Source: Pigoraptor chileana
Lineage: Eukaryota > Opisthokonta > Filasterea
Assembly: GCA_943704495.1 (NCBI GenBank)
Contig: CALSCR010001214.1
Location: forward strand, 1,152 to 43,729
Length of the DNA stretch: 42,578 nucleotides
Direction of reading: 5' to 3'
A program made the position numbers and the translations under genes. This document shows positions 22,149 to 31,948 of this stretch, piece after piece. The notes below the pieces were generated by a model. That model searched no databases, was not told the DNA's origin, and worked only from the letters and a program-made list of their open reading frames with translations. How positions within the stretch are numbered: the first letter of the stretch is position 1; each line of letters starts with the position of its first letter.

Positions 22149-22401
22149 GTGCCCACACATAATCGACCTGGTAAACACTGACTAACGTTACTTACAATCG
22201 GAGCAATAACAGTGTCTTCATTTCTGATATAACTTTGTCGTCAGCTCATTTGGGGGCGCAGTGTTGCCATTTTCAGTACTGTCCGTCTGCCGTCAGGATT
22301 GGAGCTACCCATACCTATTGGCGATGGTTGAAATCCACCGAATGCCATCGAATCACGCGTAACAGACGCTGTGCATTTTCTTCTTTCAAGCCGGAGCTGT
22401 C

Positions 22402-25400
22402 ATGGATGAGCAGAGCACTCCCGGCATGCGCGCCGTCGAAAATGGGCAGGATCCCTCGACTGCAATTCGCAATGAAATTCTTAAATTTCACGCAAACCCG
22501 CTTAATCCAATTGACGTGGATGCGGCGTACGACACGCTCGTGCGCACTGTCGATCGGGCAGGCATCACCGACCTTGACCGCGCTAGAGCCCACTTTTACT
22601 TGTGGCGTATGCTGAGGGTATTTCCAAAGGGAACCGCAAAGAGCAAGCAGTCAGTTGTCCACAAATGCGCTGCCTCTGCTGCCAACATCTACGAGTTGCT
22701 GACGTCTGTTCCTCTCGAGGCGAGGGACGGCGTGTGGGAGTATGAAGTCGGCGCGTGCCTCACGCATGGCGTCGGAACAGCGAAGGACAATGTGGCGTCA
22801 TTCAAGCATTATGAGAGAGGCGATGCTCTCGGTGTCATTGCCTGTGCCGCGCTATTGGGATTCGCATACGACAGGGGCAATGGTGTCCCTGCAAACCCCA
22901 CACGCGCTTTCGAGCTGTACAAAAAAGGAGCCGTCGCGGGATCATCTTCGGCACAATTCAACCTCGCCGTATGCTATGATGACGGTGACGGTGTTGAAAT
23001 GGACAAGCAAAAGGCCGTCGACTGGTACCTCCGTGCGGCCGAAAGGGGCAAGGGGTTAGCTCAGTTCAATCTGGCGGTGTGCTACAGTGAAGGCGATCAG
23101 ATTCCTCGGGACTACGTAAAGGCGCGGCACTGGTTCGGGAAGGCAGCCGAAGTGGGTGATAGAGAAGCGCAGTTGGAGTTTGGCCTGTATTATATGCACG
23201 GCAAGGGGGGAGTGAGGGACGTGCCTCGGGGACTCGAGTGGGTGCGCGCGAGTGCGGAGGCAGGTCACGTGGCAGCCCAGCTCAAGATGGCAAAGTGGCA
23301 CTGCAAGGGAAGGCACGGACTGGAGAAAGACCCCGCATCCGCGCTGGCGTGGCACGTGAGAGCTGTGGCGACGGCAGAGACGGTGGAGGACGACGATGAA
23401 GACCCCGTCCAAGACGGAAGGGCGCAGTTTTTGTTGGGGCTGTCTCACGAAAAGGGAATGCTGTCTCCAACGCGGTCAAAGGACGATGCGGCCGCCGCCG
23501 ATTTGTACGTGCGCGCGTCTTCATTCGGCCATCTGGAAGCACAAATAAGGCTGGGTTCCATGTACCACGAGGGGCGTGGCGTGCCCAAGGATGGCGACAG
23601 GGCAGTAGCGCTCTGGACGAAAGTCGAAGCCCATCAAATGATCACCAATGCATTCCCGTACGATCCCAGGCACACAGTGCGCATGGAACTAACGGAGGGC
23701 CGATTTCCCACAATGTACGGCCACACCAACTCGCTGGGCACGGATCCGCGGTCGGTTCGCGAGCTGGAAATGATGGCACTGAGTGCTGCCATTCGCGAAA
23801 AGCCGCAGTGGAAGGTGGACATGGACAATAAGGAAACTGTGGAGCGGTGGCGTGCAGAGGCGCTGTCGCAGGGGGTCACGCCGGCGATGTTTCGGTATGT
23901 TTTGGATGAGCTCGTCTACTACAGGAAGCTTTCGATTGGAGCCATCGAACCAGGCGTCGGTGATGTCACGTGGCGCGCGGATGGGCTCGTGCTGCCCGCG
24001 CTGAAGGCCGCACTGGTGGACGGCGCCGCAGCATTAGAGGACATTCCTGAGGGGCACCGGGACTACCATCCGGGGAGTGATCGCCAGGTGCTTAACCTTG
24101 TGCATCCGTCGATGTACTGCTATGTGCAAGGTGTCAGTCGCTTGACAAGAATAGACGCCAATCCGCCGCTCAAGTGGATGGGAGCGGGTGTAGCTGCAGG
24201 GGAAAAGAGTTTCGAGGGCGCGGAGCACGACCACGACTCTGATGCCACTAACGAGGGAGAGGATAATGAAGATGCTGTAGGCAGTGAGGCTGGACGTAGC
24301 AATGATGGCTTACCAACGGCCATTGGCGGGGATGACGCTGGCAGCACATCTGCAGGCGTGCTCAGTGGACTCGATGCGGCAGATGCCTCAGGGATTGTTG
24401 GGATGGGTGCTTTGGAAAGTAACGCCTCTGTCGCAATCAGTAATTCAACTGATGACGGTACCGCCGTGGATGCAGGAGGTGTGGAATCTCGCGTGGACAG
24501 CGTCGATGCTGGCGTTGGTTCTAGGGGTGGACCAGGCGGCGTGAGCGGTGTGGAATCTCGGGCGGACGGAGGTGAACGACTGGAGGAGCCGAGAGTGCCA
24601 TTGATGCAAAATATCGCGCGAACCTTCTACGACAGCGAAGTCGACTGGGATGACACAGACTGGGACTATGGGCGGTCGAAAATCTATCAGTGGCTGCCTG
24701 CCGAGTTTGACGTGGATAGCGCAGGGAAGGTGAAGATACAATCGTACATCAACAATCTGCATCCATACCATCACCGCGACCTCTACGTGACAATCGCATC
24801 GATATTTGAGCTGTTTGTGCCGATGTTCGAGCGGGTGTTGACGGATGTTTGCTTTCCTTCTCCGCTGCGACTGACCGTCAATCCTGACGATTGGTACACG
24901 ACATCGCCATCCTCGATAGCGTCAGAGGGCAGTGACAAGGACGACGAATCGTATGAGGACTCGAGTATTACAAGTACAAGTGAGATTGCAGAGCGTGATG
25001 CGGCAGTGGAGGACGCTGTGGACACGGACGATGCAGCGGCGGAATCTGATGTTGCGGATCGGGAGGGCATTGTCTCGAGCGGAGAAGCACCGGCTCTCGC
25101 CTCTTCAGCTGAGAACACCTTGGATGACGGATCTGGAGGAGAAGATGGTGCTGCCGATGACGAAGACGAAGACAATGACAACGACGACGAAGAAAGGAAC
25201 AACGATCGGAATGAGAGGGTGGCGCGACAGCCACATGTTCCTGCGTTCATGGCCCCGTTTGGTCCCGACGAAGTGGTCGATCTGCGTGGGCGGCGATTGC
25301 AAGTCATTGTGAAGTTGTTGAATATTCAGCTCACCCCCGAACAGCCAGAATATCGTGGCGGAGTGTGGTGCATGGACGGCATGAAGAACGAGAGGATTGT

Positions 25401-25947
25401 TGCGTCTGGCGTATATTACTACAAATCGGAGAACATTTCCGAGTCCTGCCTTCAATTCCGGACCGTTGTGGTTCCTCCCCCGCATGGGACTGCGCACGCA
25501 AGCGATATTCAAGGCACAACTGCAATTTACGGCTCCACAATCTGGAAATCGAACCAGGAGATTGGCCGCGTCGTCACTAAGGAGGATATATGCGTCGCGT
25601 TTTCCAATACACTGCAACATCGGGCTTCCCCCTTCCGCCTCGTGGATCCAACAAAGACGGGCGTCCAGAAGATGCTCGTCTTTCATCTTGTGGAACCCAC
25701 GAAGCCCATCTTGTCGACGCTCAACGTGCCGCCGCAGCAGCTTGACTGGTACGCCGAGTCTGTGCGGTGCGCGGGTGGAGAGATGCGCCGGCTGCCCCTC
25801 GACTTGCTCGATACCATCTTGGAGAGGGTCGATTGGCCAATGTCACGTGCCGTTGCCAAGCACCACAAGAGGCTGTCGATGGCAGAGCGCGAGTTTTACA
25901 TGCATACGCACACGAGAGAAATATTCGAGCGCGAATTCACTTTGTAA
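22402..25947 (+). CDS. Sel1-repeat protein fused to a DUF4246 (2OG-oxygenase-like) domain
   Basis: One uninterrupted exon of 1181 residues. Residues about 110-410 contain seven or eight Sel1-like repeats (A.Y.LG..Y..G.GV..D...A..W..KAA..G), for example AQFNLAVCYDDGDGVEMDKQKAVDWYLRAA. Sel1 solenoids bind proteins, often in ER quality control or signalling. The rest matches the DUF4246 family in order: LTPRELEMM-like start, KPQWKVDM, the YHPGSDRQVLNLVHPSMY block, SKIYQWLPAEF, YINNLHPYHHRDLY, LQVIVKLLNIQLTPEQPEYRGGVW, YYYKSENISES and NTLQHRASPFRLVDP with NVPPQQLDW. Two long acidic low-complexity linkers split the DUF4246 parts. DUF4246 resembles Fe(II)/2OG enzymes. As I recall, its usual WHVEG is WCMDG here (residues 989-993), losing the likely His and Glu ligands, while QHR (His 1073) is kept. 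Lack of introns is unusual for this window. Confidence 0.85.
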   Translation: MDEQSTPGMRAVENGQDPSTAIRNEILKFHANPLNPIDVDAAYDTLVRTVDRAGITDLDRARAHFYLWRMLRVFPKGTAKSKQSVVHKCAASAANIYELLTSVPLEARDGVWEYEVGACLTHGVGTAKDNVASFKHYERGDALGVIACAALLGFAYDRGNGVPANPTRAFELYKKGAVAGSSSAQFNLAVCYDDGDGVEMDKQKAVDWYLRAAERGKGLAQFNLAVCYSEGDQIPRDYVKARHWFGKAAEVGDREAQLEFGLYYMHGKGGVRDVPRGLEWVRASAEAGHVAAQLKMAKWHCKGRHGLEKDPASALAWHVRAVATAETVEDDDEDPVQDGRAQFLLGLSHEKGMLSPTRSKDDAAAADLYVRASSFGHLEAQIRLGSMYHEGRGVPKDGDRAVALWTKVEAHQMITNAFPYDPRHTVRMELTEGRFPTMYGHTNSLGTDPRSVRELEMMALSAAIREKPQWKVDMDNKETVERWRAEALSQGVTPAMFRYVLDELVYYRKLSIGAIEPGVGDVTWRADGLVLPALKAALVDGAAALEDIPEGHRDYHPGSDRQVLNLVHPSMYCYVQGVSRLTRIDANPPLKWMGAGVAAGEKSFEGAEHDHDSDATNEGEDNEDAVGSEAGRSNDGLPTAIGGDDAGSTSAGVLSGLDAADASGIVGMGALESNASVAISNSTDDGTAVDAGGVESRVDSVDAGVGSRGGPGGVSGVESRADGGERLEEPRVPLMQNIARTFYDSEVDWDDTDWDYGRSKIYQWLPAEFDVDSAGKVKIQSYINNLHPYHHRDLYVTIASIFELFVPMFERVLTDVCFPSPLRLTVNPDDWYTTSPSSIASEGSDKDDESYEDSSITSTSEIAERDAAVEDAVDTDDAAAESDVADREGIVSSGEAPALASSAENTLDDGSGGEDGAADDEDEDNDNDDEERNNDRNERVARQPHVPAFMAPFGPDEVVDLRGRRLQVIVKLLNIQLTPEQPEYRGGVWCMDGMKNERIVASGVYYYKSENISESCLQFRTVVVPPPHGTAHASDIQGTTAIYGSTIWKSNQEIGRVVTKEDICVAFSNTLQHRASPFRLVDPTKTGVQKMLVFHLVEPTKPILSTLNVPPQQLDWYAESVRCAGGEMRRLPLDLLDTILERVDWPMSRAVAKHHKRLSMAEREFYMHTHTREIFEREFTL

Positions 25948-26498
25948 TTAAGGGTGTTTGAACAATTGCCGAGTGAGCGGCCTTTTGAATTTAAAAATTA
26001 ACGTATATCAATTGCATGTGCACGGCAAGTTGTTTGCAAATGCCTTAATAATCTGGCGGGGTGAATCCCGTAAACAGTCACACACTTGATTTTACTTCCC
26101 ACATTGAAGTTTTTTGCAGCAAATTTTTTCGCAACGCCCGAGCTAGCCTAATCCAGCTGACATCTGTTTCGACGCTGACATGTTTTTCTCCTCTTGTACT
26201 CATAACTTGTACCTTGTTTTGAGCGCGCGTTCACAACTTCAGCCTCACAAAGAGACTCGTTACATTAAGGAAAAGTTTAACTTGCCTCGGTCACAAGATT
26301 ACGGTTACAACCTTTACAGTTTTGCACATGTGTCTGGATGGGTGAACCAAACTGAACCAAACCACACTGCAAACAACACAACAACTAAAAAGGATTGCGG
26401 GAGTCTGTTGTCAATTGAAACACACACACTTTATTATACAAAAAACGACACAGACAAATAAAGACTCGTCTGCGCACAAAAGCGCACAGCCACAACAT
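25948..26498. other. Convergent 3' spacer between the Sel1-DUF4246 and ceramidase genes
   Basis: AT-rich, with no exon. On the minus strand an AATAAA hexamer lies 64 bases after the ceramidase stop, and on the plus strand AATAAA occurs at 26457-26462. Both genes should end here. Confidence 0.5.
26430..26435 (-). terminator. Polyadenylation hexamer of the ceramidase gene
   Basis: The minus strand reads AATAAA about 64 bases downstream of the TAA at 26501-26499, a usual position for a 3' UTR signal. Confidence 0.45.
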
Positions 26499-28016
26499 TT
26501 ACAAGACGGTGAACGATGCCGAGGTGCCCGTGAAGTCAGAGTACTTTCCAAAGAGGGACTTTGAGGTGCCAAAGTGGCGGATGCGGTATGTTCCTGTCGC
26601 GGCGTCGGCAGGAATCTCCCACTCAATGACCGCCGTGCTCTGCGGCGAGACGATCGAAGAACGCTCCCAAATGAAGCGCGTCTCCCAGTGGCCGTCATCG
26701 GCAACGCGAATCCACTCCTTTGTCGTGTCGTCGAGGCGCTCGACAGAGAGGAAAGTGTCTTCCTGGCGGAGATTATTGCGGGGGCACGCCGTGGCAAAGG
26801 ACACAGAAACAGTGTCATATCCGCGAGCGTAGGCCTTGGCGGTGTTGGCATCCTGAAGAACAGCACCAAACGACTTGCCAATCGGAGGCGCGTCGATGAT
26901 GACCTGTCAAGGCGGCGGTGTTGGTGGGTGGTGCGACAAAGTTGAGATGTCAAGAGTTTTCTTCAATAACAAGTGTCTGCACCTATCAGTAAACACAAAT
27001 ACAATCGAAATGAAAAAAATTCCAATCCATAGCAGAAGTACAGCAAGCAGCGTGAGAATAAGCGAGCGGAGCATCACTCACCGGCGGCAGAAGGCTGAGC
27101 ATTTTGCCAGAGTAGTCGGGCTTAGGGGCCGCGGGGGGGATTGGCGTGCCCTTGCCCACGAGGTTGAGAGCGAGGTTCTGGAATGCGGCAATGTATGCGC
27201 TGAGTGTGTGCGGGCCATAGGCGGTGGATGCACCTGAAGGAGAGAAAAAAAGAAGAAGAAAAAACACAAGCGTTGTTGAGTGGTCGGCAGCGGCTGTAGT
27301 TTTCATAGCAAAAAAATAGACATTAAAAAAACACAACAACTCATAACCATAGAAGAGTTAGAGAGAGTGGGAGTTCGTGCGCATGGAATACGGGAGTCAA
27401 CGCCACACCCAACGACAAAGGACACCCCAATAAAATAAATAAGTAAAAGCAAGCAAATACAGTAGTCGGTACATATATGTGATGGCGCATTCAATTGCTG
27501 TTTGCCATGCGATATACGATGTGCCACCGAAATCCTCACCCTCGTAGCGCTGCACTTGGAACTCCTCAAATGTGGTGACATAGTCGCTGTATGTGTTGCT
27601 GAGACCCGAGACCATCACCCTACGCCGATAAAATACGCGAGACAAAAAACAAACATATGAGTGAAGGAATGTTAAAAAAAACACAGTGGGGGAACGAGAA
27701 TAAAGTCAACAAGACCATTCGCTATTACAGAAAATAAGCACTTTGGAACAGCACGTGTGCAAGAGATCTCATAGGTGGACAGCTGTGAGTCCATGCAAAT
27801 GAAACACAACACACACACGACAACATCAGCCCAACGACAGCAACAGGAGCACGGTAGGATCACGCACATTCCGTCTTCGGGGAAGGCGCCGGCACTGCGC
27901 AGTGTGTCGGCAATGGCGTCCTTCAGACGGCGTCCAGCCATTGTCGAGAATTCCGCGGGAACAGCCGCAATGAAAATGTTTCCAATGCGGAACATCTGGA
28001 CGTCCACAACGGCCGG

Positions 28017-28098
<82 letters not shown>

Positions 28099-31000
28099 TG
28101 TGTGTGTGTATGTATGTGCAACATCACAGTGATCAGCCAGCTATCCCCGAACACATACAATTAAAAAAAAACTTCGTTCGGGGAAGCGCGCACCAATAGA
28201 AACTTTGCGACAAAAAACACAACATAACCAGTCATAACCACACCACATAATCTCACACACACTGAAAGTCGATTTAAACAAAGTGCCCAAACTAAACGAC
28301 ACACCGCCCTTTCCACAAACAGAATTAGGCGCACCTGCCACCCATAGGGGAACGAAATCTGGCCAGTGTCGAGGAGAACAGGCTTCGGGTGCTGGCACGT
28401 GACCTGGTCCGCCGTGGGCTTCTTCAGGATGCCCGAGACGGTGTTCCAGAAAATGTTGCCCGTGGTTGTGCCCTGCTTGAAGTCGAACATGCCGGGGCCG
28501 TCCGTGGTACCGCCTGTTGACGACACACACATGATGGACGCAAGATGCACACGAGATGTAACAGGACGACAGGGAAAAACCGTGTCAGTGCGTGCGTTGT
28601 GTTCCTTGCAGCGCGGTGTTTGCATGGGTATTGCAAGTTGAATGCTTTTCGCTGATGCAGCTATTGGAATGGCAACAACAACAACAAAACAAAACAAAAA
28701 GCAGAACGAAGGAATAAAAACACACACAGCGAGCACATCACAACGACATTGATCGAGTGTCGCCGGGGCAAACGCACCGGCAAAGGCGTATCCCATTGCG
28801 GGCTTGCACGTGTTGCCGGTGGTGCCATCGGCAAGCTTGACCGTCTGGTTGGACATGTCGATGGACGTGTGCACAAACGCAATCGGTCCAGAGACAACAC
28901 TGGACGCCGACTTGTACAGCTCGGCCGCCTTATCAAACTGCTTCTGTCCGATGATCTGCGTGCTCTCGCGGTCCGTGTTGCCGGGGCCAGACGCAATGCA
29001 GAGCTCGTTCTGCGTCGATGAATCGTCGAGGGGGGTTGGGGACGGTAGGTAAAGAAAAAAGGGCGCATAGTCAATACATCATGCCAGGCTATTGGTTGTG
29101 GAACGAAGGATAGCCAGTTGATTTCACTTGCAAAGGGCTAGTTATGAGCTCATGGCTCATGTGGGTGCAGGGGAGGTCCCAACCACTAACACCACAAATA
29201 CGCCAACGCCACACATAGACACATTGAGGGCGAGAGCCTTTACGCCCATCCCCAGGGAGTCTGAAACAAAGACAAGGGAGGTGCAGCGACTCACCCGTCC
29301 GTTGCACGTCGAGTGGACGGCGTCGCAGGGAAGACCAGTGTCAATGCATCGCGCGCCCTTGGTGTTGGGGCTGACGTCACCCTCGTTTGCCTGCGCGAAT
29401 GCGGCAATGAAGGGGCCCTTGCCGGGGAAGGCGGCGGGGCCATTGACCATGCGCTCAAACAGATACGACGCGTAGCCCTTGTTGTCGCCGCTGATGAGGC
29501 GGTTCGTGTTGTTCATGCTGGTGCACTACGTGTGCGATTTTATGTGTATGTGTGTGTGTATGTGTGTGTTTGTGTTAAAGAGTAACAAAGGGAGAAACGG
29601 GGGCATGGATATGAGACGTTGAGAAGGCTCATACACACACGCACGCATACACACGCACACTGACACGCATGAAAAGCAAAAGATGAAGAATAGTCCGACT
29701 CACGTGGACGGGGAACCAGTTGATCATGCCAATGTCGCTGTTGTCCAGGCCAACAATCTTAAGGAGGGTCATCTCCTTATCAACATCGTACGAATACTTG
29801 GCGCGCTCCTCGGCCGGCTGCGGTATCGAGATCAATAATATCATCGGACATGATCACAACAAAGTTTTAGACCAAAAAAACAATTGCAACACAAACCACA
29901 CACACGCACACTATCCCTCTACTGTTGCGAATGCATACTAAGCTTAACAACATTGCGACACACACACGATTGTACACACACTATTATTGCACACACACAG
30001 ACATTTACATATGTGCAAATATCAACACAATAGGCACACCAAACACGCACGTTGTTGAGATACGCCGTGGGGCTGCGGTTAATGTTGGCATCCAGGAGCT
30101 CGCCACTGTTGGTGAGCAGTTTGGCTTGGCGGACGTTTCCGTGTGCACGCTCAATGCTCGACACAATTCCCGCGACGAGTGCGTCGAGGCTCTGCTCAAC
30201 AAAGCCAAGAGACGTCACCTGCGTAGTGCATGGGAGATTTCCAAGAATGCCCCCAAGTGTGTCGTATGAGAATGCCGTCGATTTGATCGACTTGTCGTCA
30301 GAGCACAATGAAGAACACACAGCGCAAAACAAAACCAAAACACAAAACAACGCTCATACACAGTTGCGATTCATTAGGCACACACCCACACACCACACAC
30401 CACACACCACACACAAACACATGTCAATACGCCCTTTCAACTCGCCTGGAAGAGGACATACTGGAGGTAGCCTGCAGGTCCAGAGTGCGTGTGGATGCCA
30501 GTGAGAAGCACGTTGTCCTCGTGATAGACATCGCCAAATTTGCTCTTCAGCTGCTCCAGAACCTGCAGACAGGGAGGAAACCGATTGTATTAGAGTCAAC
30601 ACCCGCGATTACCGACACACTATGTATCCCTCAATCGGTGGGATAAGAGTATGTATTCACATAAAGCACAGGTTGCGGTCAACAGCTGCACAAGTCATAT
30701 CAGACATTGTACAGTTGATGCAAAAAGCGACCCCAGGAAGAAAACGTACCTTGATGCGGAGGATCTGCGAAACCATGCACGCGTCCACGTTCACAAACAC
30801 AACGCGGTTGGAGCCATCGGCCTGAGCAAAGATGTAGGCACGCGAACGGAGCCTGAAGTGGATGCCCTTTGCCGTCTGCTGCGGCATGGCATAGCCCATC
30901 TGCAACAGAACACACCCATAACAACTTCGATAATTAGCACTAAAGCGCCATCTTTGCAGCACAAACGCTCAGAGAAGACAAGAAGTACGCGATGACACGA

Positions 31001-31161
31001 TCGATACACACCATGTTGACATCGGCAGCGGGTCCCGTAATGTCGGCAATGCCCGTGCCAATCTGGTACACGTCGCCATCCGCCTTCGGGAGAGCAAACG
31101 CAGATACGGCGATGCACGCAATCATCGCCAAGACGGCGACGGCTGTGCGGAAGTGACCCAT
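26499..31161 (-). CDS. ASAH2: Neutral ceramidase (N-acylsphingosine amidohydrolase)
   Basis: Hydrolyses ceramide to sphingosine and fatty acid, outside the cell or in the secretory path. Twelve exons: 31161-31012, 30899-30750, 30562-30446, 30218-30051, 29817-29704, 29525-29295, 29009-28778, 28513-28335, 28016-27868, 27619-27540, 27233-27082, 26903-26499. All phases fit, giving about 708 residues, the normal family size. A signal peptide (AVAVLAMIACIAVSAFA) leads into YQIGTGIADITGPAADVNMMGYA, the family N-terminus. GIHTHSGPAGYLQYV carries the zinc histidines, NNTNRLISGDNKGYAS the catalytic serine, and GPHTLSAYI and the C-terminal Ig-like domain (YRIRHFG, FTGTSASFTVL) are present. The intron after exon 3 starts GCGAGT, a GC-AG intron, and 117-base exon 3 fits no GT alternative in frame. 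Intron 8 holds the 76-bp TG tract. The gene diverges from LEO1. Confidence 0.93.
28022..28097. repeat. (TG)38 microsatellite in a ceramidase intron
   Basis: Uninterrupted dinucleotide tract, (AC)n on the gene's sense strand, ending about four bases before the acceptor of exon 9 so that it replaces the usual pyrimidine tract. It is likely to be length-variable. Confidence 0.95.
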
Positions 31162-31948
31162 TGTTCTATCCAACAACCTGCAATCACGCTCGTATGAGCT
31201 GTAACTGCCAAAACAACAAGGACCTCCACAATGATGTACTATGTTGCGTTCATGTGTGTGTACTTTAAAAGATGCACGCCGATACTGCCGTGAAGCTGTT
31301 CGTCGTCGGGTCAGTGTCATTCTTCCGCTGCCGACGGCATCCGACATCCCGCGTATATTTATATTTAGATTCCACTTGTCTATGGCGATGTATTGAGGAC
31401 AACGCCAAATATAGCACAACATGGGCTATATTTAGAAGGACCAATCGCAAGGTCGATCTCGTGACAATGCCCCAAAATACCATTTCCTCAATGTAGTAGT
31501 CAATTGAAGCGCGGGATCTTCATACTGTGAATAACTATTTTGTATGGATTGGGGCAGAGTGCGTATTCTACTTAAATTGCGTGTTTACGTAATAGTTATT
31601 GTTACGATTACTCGCAAATTTAATAAACCAATGGAGTGCGTTAGCGAGATGGCGCGTAATTTACCGGTTTTTACAGCTGTTCACAGAGGAGAACGAACGA
31701 GAGCAACTTTCTTTGGCATTATCAGCATGCATAAAAGTGCATGAATAATGAACAGGAAGCAAACAAGTTGCCAAATGCGCTTGTGTCGGAGGTTCTGCGT
31801 GTATCGCGTATGACTCGACAAGACTGCCTGTTTGCTCTTTTATTATTTGTGCACTTGCAATCCGTTGCGCATCAGAGCGGCAGGTCGATTATTGGGGAGT
31901 TTTTTTATTGCTACACGACCGGCCATCGCGATTGGCACTGAATTCGCC
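31162..31948. other. Divergent promoter region between ceramidase and LEO1
   Basis: 787 bp between two start codons facing apart. It is AT-rich and has a TATAAATA on the minus strand at 31363-31356, about 195 bp before the ceramidase ATG. I see no CACGTG and no exon. Confidence 0.5.
31356..31363 (-). promoter_or_regulatory. TATA-like box, ceramidase side
   Basis: TATAAATA on the minus strand about 195 bp upstream of the ceramidase ATG. The distance is somewhat longer than for the other two TATA boxes here. Confidence 0.35.

Larger units (their letters stand above)
21745..22401. other. Divergent promoter spacer with short palindromes
   Basis: Separates the small minus-strand gene from the Sel1-DUF4246 gene. 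It holds a GGCCAGTAC-G-GTACTGGCC palindrome at 21987-22005, two CACGTG sites at 22127-22148, and an acceptor-like CTTCTTTCAAG eleven bases before the Sel1 gene ATG that hints at a 5' UTR intron. No TG repeats occur here, unlike most spacers in the window. Confidence 0.5.

Noticed and set aside
24783-25307. Serine-rich minus-strand open frame
   Set aside because: Mirror of the acidic linker of the Sel1-DUF4246 protein; GAC/GAT and GAG codons read as serine and leucine codons on the other strand.
28022-28160. Open frames through the TG tract (runs of Cys-Val or Thr-His)
   Set aside because: Dinucleotide repeats are open in all frames; flanking ceramidase exons show that the tract is intronic.
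30361-30420. CACAC-rich direct repeats resembling a CRISPR array
   Set aside because: Units of 7-9 bp without spacers; ordinary microsatellite in a eukaryotic intron.
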